Source: Streptosporangiaceae bacterium NEAU-GS5 (GTDB taxonomy: Bacteria; Actinomycetota; Actinomycetes; Streptosporangiales; Streptosporangiaceae). From it: a DNA stretch of 64,000 nt. Below are positions 8,830-17,668 of the stretch, in pieces. The notes under the pieces are model-generated. The model was not told where the DNA came from and searched no databases. It saw only the letters and a list, made by a program, of their open reading frames with translations. Position 1 is the first letter of the stretch. Each line of letters begins with the position of its first letter. The position numbers and the translations under genes were made by a program. The DNA lies in assembly GCA_017592665.1 (NCBI GenBank), contig JAGFNW010000004.1, forward strand, positions 248,001 to 312,000, given 5' to 3'.

Positions 8830-10161
8830 GTGCTCACACAGCTCCTTACCAGTTGGATCGCAGGTCAACGCTGGTTCGCGGGTAAGGGGCGCCCGATCGA
8901 CGACCTAACGGTCGACACCTTCGCCGAGCTGGAGTCCGGCGATCCGAAACTCGTGCACGCGGTCGTCTCCGTACGGCAGGGCGACCGCCGCACGCGCTAT
9001 CAGTTGCTCCTCGGAGAACGCTACGAGCTGCCGCACCGGCTGCAGCACGTGATGATCGGGCAACTGGACGGGCGCTTCGTTTACGACGCGGCACACGACT
9101 CCGATCTCACCCCGCGCCTGCTCGAACACATGAACGCCGACGCCATGTCCGGCGAGCTGGCGTTCCGGCGGGTGCCGGGGGCGGACATCGACCCGACGCT
9201 CCGCAGTCTGGTCATGACCGCCGAACAGTCGAACACGTCGATCGTGTTCGGCGACCGCTACATCCTCAAGGTGTTCCGGGCGCTCATTCCGGGGCTCAAT
9301 CCAGAGCTCGAGGTCGTCACGGCGCTGGCCGCCGCGCAGTCGTCGCATGTGGCCAGGCCGTTCGGATGGATCGAGATGCCCGTGGACGGGGTGCCGACCA
9401 CGCTCGCGATCATGCAGGAGTTCCTCAGCAACGCCAGCGAAGGCTGGTCCATGGCGCTGGCGAGCGTCCGCGACCTATACGCGTGCGAGCCCGGCATGCG
9501 GGCCGAGGACGCGGGCGGCGACTTCGCGGCCGAGTCCTTCCGGCTGGGCGTCGCCACCGCCCACGTGCACAAGGAGCTGGCCACCGCGTTCCCGACCGGG
9601 GTGGTCGAGCCGCCCGAGGTGAAGCGGATGGCCGAGCGCTTCCGGCGGCGGCTGGAGCGGGCCGTGGAGGAGGTGCCCGAGCTGGCCGCGCACGCCGACA
9701 TCGCGCACGAGGCGTACGACCGGCTGGCCGACACCGACCGCACGGTCCCGGTGCAGCGCGTGCACGGCGACTACCACCTTGGCCAGGTCGTGCGGGCCAC
9801 CCACGACTGGATCGTGCTCGACTTCGAGGGCGAGCCCGGCCAGCCGCTGGCCCAGCGGCGCGCGCTGGACTCGCCGCTTCGGGACGTGGCGGGGATGCTG
9901 CGCTCGTTCGAGTACGCGGCCCGGCACCTGCTGGCCGACCACGCCGATCCCGCGGCGCTCGAGCGCTGCTCGGAGGAGTGGGCGGCCCGCAACCGGCGCG
10001 CCTTCCTCGACGGGTACGCCGAAGGAGGGGGCCGCATCAGCGGCGCGGACGCGGTCCTGTTGCGCGCTCTCGAGCTGTGCAAGGCCGTCTACGAGGTCAC
10101 CTACGAGGCCCGCAACCGGCCCAGCTGGCTGCCCATCCCCTTGGCCGCCTTCCGCACGTAG
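8830..10161 (+). CDS. mak: Maltokinase (ATP:maltose 1-phosphotransferase)
   Basis: A 443-residue kinase-like protein that phosphorylates maltose from TreS to maltose 1-phosphate, the donor for GlgE. The start is GTG at 8830 with GGAGGA just upstream. The N-terminal WIAGQRWFAGKGR segment is typical of Mak/Pep2. The phosphotransferase core has the catalytic HGDYHLGQ (D314) and the metal-binding DFEGEP (D331). It is cotranscribed with glgE and treS. Its last 61 bases overlap, tail to tail, the end of the minus-strand monooxygenase gene, an unusually long convergent overlap for this window. Confidence 0.96.
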   Translation: MLTQLLTSWIAGQRWFAGKGRPIDDLTVDTFAELESGDPKLVHAVVSVRQGDRRTRYQLLLGERYELPHRLQHVMIGQLDGRFVYDAAHDSDLTPRLLEHMNADAMSGELAFRRVPGADIDPTLRSLVMTAEQSNTSIVFGDRYILKVFRALIPGLNPELEVVTALAAAQSSHVARPFGWIEMPVDGVPTTLAIMQEFLSNASEGWSMALASVRDLYACEPGMRAEDAGGDFAAESFRLGVATAHVHKELATAFPTGVVEPPEVKRMAERFRRRLERAVEEVPELAAHADIAHEAYDRLADTDRTVPVQRVHGDYHLGQVVRATHDWIVLDFEGEPGQPLAQRRALDSPLRDVAGMLRSFEYAARHLLADHADPAALERCSEEWAARNRRAFLDGYAEGGGRISGADAVLLRALELCKAVYEVTYEARNRPSWLPIPLAAFRT

Positions 10162-11279
10162 GCGCCGGCCGCCACGACCGGCCACAGGCGGGTCGCGAGG
10201 TTGCGCAGCGCGATGGCACGCTGTGTGGCGGGGACGATCAGCAGGGAGGCCTGCTCGACCGCGTTCTGCTTCGGCTCGACCATGATCCGGTGCTTGGCCT
10301 CGTAGCGCCGCAGCGCGCCGAAGACGTCGACCGGTGTCGCGGCCAGCTCTCCTGCCAGGGTGTGCGCCCCGGCCATGGCGAGGGTCGAGCCCCCTCCGAA
10401 CAGCGAAACCGATGACGCGGCGTCGCCGAGCAGCGCGATCCTGCCGTCCGACCAGCTGTCGAGGGTCACCTTGCTGACCGAGTCGAAGTAGAGGTCGTCG
10501 GCGGCGCGGACGCGATCGAGCAGTTCGGGCACCCGCCATCCGTCCTTCCCGAAGGCGTCCGACAGCATCCGCTTGTGCTGGAGCGTGTCGCGGTGGTCGA
10601 AGCCGGCCACCTCCGGGCTGCGGAAGGCGAAGAACGCCAGCGGGCCGCCCGGAGAGGGGTGGATGGCGACCGCGCGGCCGGGCGCGTTGTACATGACGAG
10701 CTCCCCCTTGTCCGGGATCGAGCCGTCGAAGGGCGTGGTCGCCACGTACATGCCCATGTGGCGCACGAAGCGGGACTCCGGGCCGAAGGCGAGCCGGCGG
10801 ACGTTGGAGTGCAGGCCGTCGGCCCCGATGACCAGGTCGAACCGGCGCGGGGCGCCCTTGTCGAAGGTGACGTCCACGCCGTGCGCGTCCTGCTCCATGG
10901 ACGCGATCGAGTCGCCCCAGACGAATTCGGCGTGGTCCTTGGCCGTGGCGTACAGGATCTCGGCGAGCGCGCTGCGGGCGATCTCGACGTCGCGGCTGCC
11001 GGACGCCCGCTCCAGGGCGCGCATGTTGACCCGGCCGGCGCGGCGGCCGGACCCGTTGACGAAGCTCATGGCCGTGGTGCCCGTGCCGGCCGCGCGGATG
11101 AGGTCCATGGCGCCCATGGCCTCGGCGATGTCGACGGCCGGGCCGCGGACGTCGATGGGGCTGCCGCTGGAGCGCAGCCCCGCCGCGCGCTCCACCACTG
11201 TCGGCCGGAATCCGTGCCGTGCCAGCCAGTACGCCAAGGTCGGACCGGCGATGCCGGATCCGGAGATCAAGATGTCCAT
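10101..11279 (-). CDS. FAD-dependent monooxygenase (TetX/PHBH-like)
   Basis: A 392-residue class A flavoprotein monooxygenase. The N-terminal Rossmann motif SGSGIAGPTLAYWLA is followed by VVER, binding the ADP part of FAD. GADGL near the middle and GDAASSVSLFGGG in the last third are the second and third FAD contacts. It would hydroxylate a small or aromatic substrate using NAD(P)H and oxygen. The substrate is unknown. It is divergent from a TetR-family gene with two palindromic operators in the 94 bases between them, which suggests induction by a substrate or drug-like effector. No membrane segment is seen. Confidence 0.88.
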   Translation of the reverse strand: MDILISGSGIAGPTLAYWLARHGFRPTVVERAAGLRSSGSPIDVRGPAVDIAEAMGAMDLIRAAGTGTTAMSFVNGSGRRAGRVNMRALERASGSRDVEIARSALAEILYATAKDHAEFVWGDSIASMEQDAHGVDVTFDKGAPRRFDLVIGADGLHSNVRRLAFGPESRFVRHMGMYVATTPFDGSIPDKGELVMYNAPGRAVAIHPSPGGPLAFFAFRSPEVAGFDHRDTLQHKRMLSDAFGKDGWRVPELLDRVRAADDLYFDSVSKVTLDSWSDGRIALLGDAASSVSLFGGGSTLAMAGAHTLAGELAATPVDVFGALRRYEAKHRIMVEPKQNAVEQASLLIVPATQRAIALRNLATRLWPVVAAGAYVRKAAKGMGSQLGRLRAS

Positions 11280-11305
11280 GTGCGCCCCGTCCTCTCAAAA
11301 TCTCC

Positions 11306-11353
11306 CTGACCCTCGGTCAGTAGACTCACCATAACTCCCTGACCGACGGTCAG
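11306..11353. promoter_or_regulatory. Twin palindromic TetR operators
   Basis: CTGACCCTCGGTCAG (11306-11320) and CTGACCGACGGTCAG (11339-11353) share 6-bp arms CTGACC/GGTCAG and lie 33 bases (about three helical turns) apart in the divergent spacer. Both are preceded by CTCC. For the plus-strand gene, a TAGAAT -10 at 11361-11366 puts the transcription start next to the GTG at 11374. The second operator would then cover the -35 and the message could be leaderless. Confidence 0.8.
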
Positions 11354-11373
11354 GCAAGGCTAGAATTCGAGAC

Positions 11374-12120
11374 GTGAGCACGCGGGAGCGCATCCTGGCC
11401 GCGGCGGCCGACCTGTTCGCCCAGAAGGGCGCGCAGAACACCTCCATCCGTGAGATCGCGGCGGCCGTGGGCGTGACAAAAACCGCTGTGCTGTATCACT
11501 TCACGACCAAGGCCGAGATCCTGGCCACGCTGCTGACCCCGATGCTCGAAGACATGGAGGCCACGCTCGACGCCGTCGAGCGGGCGGCTCTGGAGCGCGA
11601 CCGCGAGTGGCACGTCGCGGTGGCCATGCTCGACGTCTACATGGCCCACCGCCGGGTCCTCGGGCTGCCGGTGCAGAACCTGTCCGTGCTCGCCCAGGCA
11701 CCGGTCTACGAGCGCTGGATGGCCGCCATGTTCCGGGCGAACGACCTGGTCACCGGCGATGCCTCGACACTGGCCGAGCGGGTGCGCGCCACCCAGGCCA
11801 TGGCGCTGCTGAGCGACCCCGTCATCGTCATCGGCGACGCGCCGGACGAGGAGCTGCGCCACCTCATCCTCGACGGCCTGCGCCGCCTGCTCGGCGTGAG
11901 CATGCCCGACCCTCCCCCACGCACGACGCCGCCATCGGGCGAGCCCGCCGGCCGGCGCCTGCCCCGGCCGCGCGTCCACCCGCGCGGCGGCCGGCCGCTC
12001 TCCATGAGCCCCGAGATGATCGCCACGGCCCGGCGCATGCACGAATCGGGCGCGCACACCATGGCCGAGATAGCCGCCACGCTCGGCGTCTCACGCGCGA
12101 CCCTCTACCGCCACATTTGA
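11374..12120 (+). CDS. TetR-family regulator with an extra C-terminal recombinase-type HTH
   Basis: A 248-residue repressor. Residues 1-50 are a standard TetR DNA-binding domain (TSIREIAAAVGVTKTAVLYHF) and residues 60-185 the ligand/dimer domain. A Pro/Arg-rich linker follows (about 187-203), then residues 204-248 (RGGRPLSMSPEMIATARRMH through GVSRATLYRHI) resemble the C-terminal helix-turn-helix of Hin-type serine recombinases. Ordinary TetR proteins end near residue 190-200. Two DNA-binding heads on one chain would suit the paired operators upstream. The start is GTG at 11374. It probably regulates itself and the divergent monooxygenase. Confidence 0.85.
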   Translation: MSTRERILAAAADLFAQKGAQNTSIREIAAAVGVTKTAVLYHFTTKAEILATLLTPMLEDMEATLDAVERAALERDREWHVAVAMLDVYMAHRRVLGLPVQNLSVLAQAPVYERWMAAMFRANDLVTGDASTLAERVRATQAMALLSDPVIVIGDAPDEELRHLILDGLRRLLGVSMPDPPPRTTPPSGEPAGRRLPRPRVHPRGGRPLSMSPEMIATARRMHESGAHTMAEIAATLGVSRATLYRHI

Positions 12121-12237
12121 GACGCGGTTATGAGATTTTGCGACGGCCTCTGACGAGGTGATTCGCGGCTTCCGCTCACACCGCGTGGACGTGTCCGCTA
12201 CCTTTCGTGGTCGATCGTAAACGAAGGGTAAAGTCGG

Positions 12238-12894
12238 ATGCAGCGTCGATGGCGTCGATGGACCGGCCTGATGGCCGTGGGGGCGACCACGGGCGCCCTG
12301 CTGTGGGGGCACGGCCTGTGGCAGCGGAGCGGTCCCGAGGCCGCGCAGCGCGCCCAGCGGGCGCCCGAGCCGGGCGATCCGCTGACCCCGCAGGAGATCG
12401 CGGCCGCGAGTGCGGCCGCGACCTCGGGATTCACCGAGCACATGGCCGCCGGCAGCCTCGACCTGCTCTACGTGGAGCGCGACGACGACAAGGCGGCCAC
12501 CTCCAGGCGGGCCGAGGCCTACCTCTACGACTACGCCCACGACCGGCTGATCGTGCGGACCGTCGATCTCGGCACGTCCCGGATCGTCGCCGAGCGGGCC
12601 GCGTCCGGGCGGCAGGCGCCGCCGTCGCAGCGCGAGGAGGCGCGCGCCGCCGTGCTGCTGCTGGCCGACCCGAAGCTCGGCCCCAAGGTCAGGCAGGCGT
12701 ACGCGACGGCCGCGGGCCATCGGCTGGGTTCGGCCGCCGACCTGCACCTGCAGAGCCTGATCTATCCGCGCACGCCGTGCGAGGCGCATCGCTGCCTGCA
12801 GATGTTCGTCCGGCTGCCCGGCGGCCGGTGGCTCGACACGAGCCGGATCGTCGCCGACCTGTCCGCCAAGAAGATCCGATCCCTGGAGTGGTAG
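12238..12894 (+). CDS. Copper amine oxidase N2/N3-like domain protein, membrane-anchored or exported
   Basis: A 218-residue protein with an Arg-rich N-terminus (MQRRWRRW) and one hydrophobic segment (residues 9-25), consistent with a signal or anchor. From PLTPQEIAAAS (about residue 48) to the end, it resembles the paired N2/N3 domains of bacterial copper amine oxidases: VERDDDKAATSRRAEAYLYD, VRTVDLGTSRIV, QAPPSQREEARAAVLLLADP, MFVRLPGGRWLDTSRIVADL. The catalytic domain is the next gene, which overlaps the TAG stop by one base. Together they add up to one normal amine oxidase. It is thus probably the non-catalytic half of a two-gene enzyme. Single-gene separation of this kind is unusual. Confidence 0.72.
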   Translation: MQRRWRRWTGLMAVGATTGALLWGHGLWQRSGPEAAQRAQRAPEPGDPLTPQEIAAASAAATSGFTEHMAAGSLDLLYVERDDDKAATSRRAEAYLYDYAHDRLIVRTVDLGTSRIVAERAASGRQAPPSQREEARAAVLLLADPKLGPKVRQAYATAAGHRLGSAADLHLQSLIYPRTPCEAHRCLQMFVRLPGGRWLDTSRIVADLSAKKIRSLEW

Positions 12895-14021
12895 TGCGTC
12901 CCCTGCTCGCGTTAGTCGCGCTGCTCGCCCTTTCCCCCGTCCCGGCCGCCGCGGCCGCGACCACGCCCACGTGCGGCGAGCCCTATCGGATCGACCGGAC
13001 GCTGCCGGACGGCGCACGCTGGACGATGTGCTGGGAGATGCGCAACATCGAAGGCCTGACGCTCACCCAGGTCGCGTACACCCCGAAGAACGGGCGGGCC
13101 GTCGGGGTGCTGCGGAGCGCGTCGCTCGCGCAGATACAGGTCCCGTACGACAGCGGCGAGCCCCGCTATGAGGACATCGGGGCGCTGGGCGCCGCGGCCA
13201 TCCCGCTGCGCGCGCAGGACTGCCCCGGCGGCGAGCGGCCCGACCAGTACGTCTGCGTGACCACCCGGCCGCGCGGCCACGCCTACTTCAAGGACGAGCC
13301 CTACGCCTCGGCCCAGGGCGACGACCTCGTGGTGTTCTCGGCCTTCCAGGTCGGCTGGTACACCTACCTCGCGGAGTGGGCGTTCGGCGACACCGGCACG
13401 ATCACGCCGCGCGTCGGCGCCACCGGCTCGCTGGCCGATTTCACCACCACCCCCGCGTACGGCTGGCCGATCGGCGTCGGCCGGCATCACTTCGAAGAGA
13501 GCCACAGCCACAACATCTTCTGGCGGCTCGACTTCGACATCGACGGCCGATCGGGCGACCGCGTCGAGCAGTACGACTTCAGCGGATCCGGCACGACCAG
13601 GCGGACCATGCGCCGCACGGCCCTCACCCGGGAGACGGCCGCCGTCTACCGGCCCATGCGCTGGTGGCGCGTGGTCGACTACGGCGTGCGCAACGCCGAC
13701 GGGCACGCCGTGTCCTGGGAGATCGACAATTCCGGCAGCGCCCAATACCGGGGCCCGGCGAGCGAGCGGTTCACCCACGCCGACCTCTATGTGACGAACT
13801 ACCGCGCGTGCGAGCGCCTGGCCAGCGAGAACCCGACGCCGCGGTGCGCCGACAGCGTGGACAAGTACGTGAACGGCGAGGTCGTGCGCGATCCCGTGGT
13901 CTGGGTCAACGTCGACTTCCACCACGTCGTGCGCGACGAGGACCACGATCCGATGCCCACGCACTGGCAGGGCTTCCACATCACGCCACGCGATGTGACC
14001 TCGACCAACCCCTACCGCTGA
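12894..14021 (+). CDS. Secreted copper amine oxidase catalytic domain, with altered cofactor motif
   Basis: A 375-residue protein starting GTG at 12894, inside the stop of the previous gene (TAGTG). Residues 1-22 form a signal peptide. The rest matches the C-terminal copper amine oxidase domain. Candidate copper ligands are H204 and H206 (SHSHNIFWRLDFDIDG) and H344 (FHHVVRDEDHDPMP), and D94 can be aligned with the catalytic base. The topaquinone site is normally N-Y-D/E-Y; here it reads W155-Y156-T157-Y158, so the precursor Tyr is kept but both neighbours are changed. Whether it still makes topaquinone and oxidises amines is therefore uncertain. Its stop overlaps the convergent DUF4328 gene by 10 bases. 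Confidence 0.8.
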   Translation: MRPLLALVALLALSPVPAAAAATTPTCGEPYRIDRTLPDGARWTMCWEMRNIEGLTLTQVAYTPKNGRAVGVLRSASLAQIQVPYDSGEPRYEDIGALGAAAIPLRAQDCPGGERPDQYVCVTTRPRGHAYFKDEPYASAQGDDLVVFSAFQVGWYTYLAEWAFGDTGTITPRVGATGSLADFTTTPAYGWPIGVGRHHFEESHSHNIFWRLDFDIDGRSGDRVEQYDFSGSGTTRRTMRRTALTRETAAVYRPMRWWRVVDYGVRNADGHAVSWEIDNSGSAQYRGPASERFTHADLYVTNYRACERLASENPTPRCADSVDKYVNGEVVRDPVVWVNVDFHHVVRDEDHDPMPTHWQGFHITPRDVTSTNPYR

Positions 14022-14716
14022 GCGGCCATCTCCGGGCGCTGCAGCGGGGGGAACATCCGCATGAACCGGGCGTTCTCCTGGAACTCGGTGATGCGCAGCA
14101 CGATGGCCGCCGCGCATCCGGCGGCGATCACCGCGGGCGCCAGGCCGTAGACGTCGATGAGGGAGGCCGTCCGGAGCCCCTGCGCGGTGTCCCAGCTGCT
14201 GTAGCCGTAGGAGACGACGCGGCCGAGCACCAGGTCGGCCAGCCAGAACAGCCACCATGCGGCGATCAGCCCCACGCCGGGGCCGCCGCCGGAGGCCCGC
14301 CAGACGTCCCTGATGAGCCGCGGCGGGATCACCAGGTTGCCGATCGGCACGATCCAGCCGAGGATCACCCACGACCGCCCGTGGCGGTGGAACATCTGCG
14401 GGGAGATGGCCTCGGAGTTGACCCGGGCCCGCCACAGCCAGACGGTGAAGACCACGCCAGCGGCCACCAGCGCGACGATCTGGCCCACGCCGGTGGCGGT
14501 GGTGAGGTTGTCGCTGTTGGTGAGCTGGTCCTGGGTCAGTTCGGGGTCCCCGGCCAGATACCGTTCGAGCAGGGTGATCCGGACGGCGCTGACCAGCGCG
14601 GCGGCGACGTTGACGATGGTGGCGACCGCCAGCGTCACATAGGCCGCGACCCCGAGCCCTTGGATCGGCCGGATGACGCTCGGCGGCGCAGGGTTCGGAT
14701 TTGCGGGGGGATGCAT
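14012..14716 (-). CDS. DUF4328 membrane protein
   Basis: A 234-residue protein with about five hydrophobic helices: VAAYVTLAVATIVNVAAALV, VGQIVALVAAGVVFTVWLW, WVILGWIVPIGNLVIPP, AAWWLFWLADLVLG and APAVIAAGCAAAIVLRI. The WLWRARVN...GWIVPIGNLVIPP pattern and the Pro-rich N-terminus are typical of DUF4328. Molecular function is unknown. I use the ATG at 14716 (MHPPANPNP). An in-frame ATG at 14743 would add nine residues, and neither has a clear ribosome-binding site. It lies tail to tail with the amine oxidase gene and head to head with glgB. Confidence 0.75.
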   Translation of the reverse strand: MHPPANPNPAPPSVIRPIQGLGVAAYVTLAVATIVNVAAALVSAVRITLLERYLAGDPELTQDQLTNSDNLTTATGVGQIVALVAAGVVFTVWLWRARVNSEAISPQMFHRHGRSWVILGWIVPIGNLVIPPRLIRDVWRASGGGPGVGLIAAWWLFWLADLVLGRVVSYGYSSWDTAQGLRTASLIDVYGLAPAVIAAGCAAAIVLRITEFQENARFMRMFPPLQRPEMAAQR

Positions 14717-14758
14717 GTCGCAAAGCGTACGCAACGGGCGCATAGATCATGAAGGACG

Positions 14759-14798
14759 GTGACCGTATCGTCACGCAGATCTTTCGTGGAGATCTTTC
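14759..14798. promoter_or_regulatory. Repeats in the glgB upstream region
   Basis: GTGAC-N6-GTCAC (14759-14774) is an inverted repeat, and AGATCTTTC occurs twice (14777-14785 and 14790-14798), 13 bases apart. They lie 34-73 bases before the glgB start and could be regulator sites. No regulator can be named. Confidence 0.35.
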
Positions 14799-14831
14799 AT
14801 AGATCGGGGGTCGTTGGGGCAGTGTTGGAGC

Positions 14832-17048
14832 ATGGCGGATTTGAACCGGCTGGCCGGCGGCGCGCACCACGACCCTCACTCGATCCTCGGCGCCCACCTG
14901 GGGCGTGACGGGGTCACCATCCGGGCGTTGCGGCCGTTCGCCGAACGGATCGAGGCGATCGTCGACGGCACGGCCCACGAACTCAGCCACGTTCAATACG
15001 GCATCTTCGAAGTGACCCTCCCCGATCTGGACAAAATCCCGTCCTATCGGTTCCGCGTCACCTATCCGGGCGCCCCGGCGTACGAGGTGGGCGACTCTTA
15101 TCGGCACTGGCCGACGCTGGGCGAGGTCGACCTGCACCTGATCGGCGAGGGGCGGCACGAGCGCCTCTGGGAGGTGCTGGGCGCGCGCGTGATGCGCCAC
15201 AACGAGGAAGACGGCGTGGCCTTCGCCGTGTGGGCGCCGAACGCCCAAGGCGTACGGGTCGCCGGGGATTTCAACGCGTGGAACGGCGTGACGCACCCCA
15301 TGCGCTCGCTCGGCCGCTCCGGCGTGTGGGAGCTGTTCGTGCCCGACATCGGCGAGGGCACGCACTACAAGTTCGCGATCCTCGGCATGGACGGCGTGTG
15401 GCGCGAGAAGGCCGACCCGCTGGCCCGCCGTACGGAGATTCCCCCCAAGACCGCCTCGATCGTCGACAAATCCAGCTACGCCTGGAACGACGCCGAGTGG
15501 ATGACCGCCAGGGCCGGTAAGAACGCCCTGGTCGAGCCCATGAGCACCTACGAGGTCCACCTGGGGTCGTGGCGCCCGGGTCTGTCCTATCTGGAGCTCG
15601 CCGAGCAACTCGTCGCGTACGTCACGGAGATGGGGTTCACCCACGTGGAGTTCCTGCCGGTGGCCGAGCATCCGTTCGGCGGATCGTGGGGCTACCAGGT
15701 GACCTCCTACTATGCGCCGACCTCGCGCTTCGGCTCCCCCGACGATTTCAGGACGCTCGTCGACACGCTCCACCAGGCGGGCGTCGGCGTGATCGTCGAC
15801 TGGGTCCCGGCGCATTTCCCGACCGACGAGTGGGCGCTGGCCCGCTTCGACGGCACCCCGCTCTACGAGCACGCCGACCCGCGACGCGGCGAGCACCCCG
15901 ACTGGGGCACGTACGTCTTCGACTTCGGCCGCAACGAGGTGCGCAACTTCCTGGTCGCCAACGCCGTCTACTGGCTGCGGGAGTACCACATCGACGGGCT
16001 CCGGGTCGACGCGGTGGCCTCGATGCTCTACCTCGACTACTCGCGCCGCGAGGGCGAGTGGACCCCCAACATCTACGGCGGCCGGGAGAATCTGGACGCC
16101 ATCGAGTTCCTCAAGGAGATGAACACGGTCGCCTACCGCGAGGCCCCCGGCATCGTCACGATCGCCGAGGAGTCGACCGCATGGCCCGGCGTCTCACGCC
16201 CCGTCTACCTCGGCGGGCTCGGCTTCGGTTTCAAATGGAACATGGGCTGGATGCACGACACCCTCGCCTACCTGCAGCACGAGCCGGTCTTCCGGCAGTA
16301 TCACCATCACCAGATGACCTTCTCGCTGATGTACGCCTACAGCGAGAACTTCGTCCTGCCGCTCAGCCACGACGAGGTCGTCCATCTGAAGGGGTCGCTG
16401 CTCGGCAAGATGCCGGGCGACGAGTGGCAGCGCTTCGCCAACCTCCGCGCCCTGCTGGCCTACATGTGGGCCCACCCGGGCAAGCAGCTGCTGTTCATGG
16501 GCGGCGAGTTCGGCCAGGGCTCGGAGTGGTCGGAGTCGAAGGGCCTCGACTGGTGGGTGCTCGACTTCGACGGGCACAAGGGAGTGCAGAAGCTGGTCCG
16601 CGACCTCAACCAGGTCTACCGCGAGACGCCGGCGCTGTTCTCCCAGGATCACGTCCCCGACGGGTTCCGCTGGATCGACGCCGACGACGCGCCCGGCAAC
16701 GTGTTCTCCTTCCTCCGCTACGGCTCGGACGGCTCGATCCTGGCCTGCGTGGCCAACTTCTCCGGCGGCCCGCACGAGAACTACCGGCTCGGCCTGCCGG
16801 AGAGCGGCACGTGGGACGAGGTCATCAACACCGACGCCTACCCCTACTGGGGAAGCGGCGTCGGCAACCTCGGCGCGGTCGAGGCCCAGCCCGAGCCGTA
16901 TCACGGCCAGCCCTACTCGGTGACGCTCCGCGTGCCGCCGCTAGGCACGGTCTGGCTGCGACGTTCCGCGCGGAGCGAGGCCGAGGGGGGACGTGCGGGA
17001 GAGGGCGACGGTGCCCGCGGCGGCGAGAGCGACGGCGGCGACGGCTAG
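14832..17048 (+). CDS. glgB: 1,4-alpha-glucan branching enzyme
   Basis: A 738-residue GH13 enzyme that cuts alpha-1,4 chains and re-joins them as alpha-1,6 branches in glycogen. The ATG at 14832 ([10 protein letters not shown]) follows GTTGGAGC; an ATG six codons earlier is less likely. An N-terminal CBM48 module precedes the barrel. Catalytic residues are nucleophile D393 ([13 protein letters not shown]) and acid E446 (IAEESTAWP). The usual end near GTVWLRR is followed by about 27 Gly/Glu/Arg-rich residues that do not belong to the family. This tail is read through the 3' end of a broken transporter gene on the other strand, with a 108-base overlap. It completes the glgE-treS-mak pathway. 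Confidence 0.96.
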   Translation: MADLNRLAGGAHHDPHSILGAHLGRDGVTIRALRPFAERIEAIVDGTAHELSHVQYGIFEVTLPDLDKIPSYRFRVTYPGAPAYEVGDSYRHWPTLGEVDLHLIGEGRHERLWEVLGARVMRHNEEDGVAFAVWAPNAQGVRVAGDFNAWNGVTHPMRSLGRSGVWELFVPDIGEGTHYKFAILGMDGVWREKADPLARRTEIPPKTASIVDKSSYAWNDAEWMTARAGKNALVEPMSTYEVHLGSWRPGLSYLELAEQLVAYVTEMGFTHVEFLPVAEHPFGGSWGYQVTSYYAPTSRFGSPDDFRTLVDTLHQAGVGVIVDWVPAHFPTDEWALARFDGTPLYEHADPRRGEHPDWGTYVFDFGRNEVRNFLVANAVYWLREYHIDGLRVDAVASMLYLDYSRREGEWTPNIYGGRENLDAIEFLKEMNTVAYREAPGIVTIAEESTAWPGVSRPVYLGGLGFGFKWNMGWMHDTLAYLQHEPVFRQYHHHQMTFSLMYAYSENFVLPLSHDEVVHLKGSLLGKMPGDEWQRFANLRALLAYMWAHPGKQLLFMGGEFGQGSEWSESKGLDWWVLDFDGHKGVQKLVRDLNQVYRETPALFSQDHVPDGFRWIDADDAPGNVFSFLRYGSDGSILACVANFSGGPHENYRLGLPESGTWDEVINTDAYPYWGSGVGNLGAVEAQPEPYHGQPYSVTLRVPPLGTVWLRRSARSEAEGGRAGEGDGARGGESDGGDG

Positions 17049-17545
17049 CGGCTGGTTGTCCGGAAGGGGCTCGCCGAGCAGCAGCGCGCCCAAGGTCACG
17101 GCCGTGATCGGGTCGGTCACCTGGAGCGCCGCGTAGGCCACCGCGAAGCGGCCGCTGGCGTACGCGCGCTGGAGCAGGATCAGCGCGAGCAGGGCCGGAA
17201 GCGGGAGCGCGGCCGCGAACCACCAATCCCACCTCCCGTGCACGAGCACGCGGACGAGTGTGCTGGCCGAGCCGTACATGACGCCGGCCGCGACCGCGAA
17301 CAGCGCCGCGCGCGCCGCCGCGCCCGCCCGCGTGGCGAGGGCGAGGCAGCACAGATGCTGAGCGCGAAGACGTGGAGCACGCTGCCGGCGGCGATGGACA
17401 GGCCGCCGAGCAACCAGCGTGAGTTGCGGCCCAACGACCGGATGGAGAGCCCGCGGACCGCCTCGTACTGCTGGAGGGCGGCCCCGAGAGCGAAGAAGAG
17501 GGATCCGAACAGCGCGACCGCGGCCGCGGGGAGGATCGTTCGCAC
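16941..17545 (-). pseudogene. Decayed DMT-type multidrug/metabolite transporter
   Basis: Two pieces of one membrane protein lie in different frames. The 5' piece (from 17545) reads MRTILPAAAVALFGSLFFAL and continues to GSVLHVFALSICA, then leaves frame near 17355. The 3' piece resumes as CCLALATRAGAAARAALFA, crosses VMYGSASTLVRVLVHG and ends with [12 protein letters not shown] at 16941. Intact relatives are about 280-300 residues. Only about 200 codons remain, so some 80-100 residues (middle helices) have been deleted as well as the frame being lost at the junction. I judge it non-functional. A sequencing error alone would not explain the missing length. Confidence 0.75.
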
Positions 17546-17668
17546 GCTCTCAAAAGCGCATACCCAGATGTCAGGAAAGGGACGAACGGCACGCTAGCCG
17601 GAATACGCCGTCCGAATTGCCCACACACGTCCAAGCCGGTCCGGCGGCGAATTCCGTATGGTGTCGAT

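Noticed and set aside
9475-11298. A 607-codon minus-strand frame over mak and the monooxygenase
   Set aside because: It shifts frame relative to the real monooxygenase and is antisense to mak; no domain is recognisable.
12912-15989. A 1025-codon open frame on the minus strand across the amine oxidase and glgB genes
   Set aside because: It is antisense to well-recognised genes and translates to Arg/Val/Asp-rich sequence with no family features; GC-rich DNA keeps such frames open.
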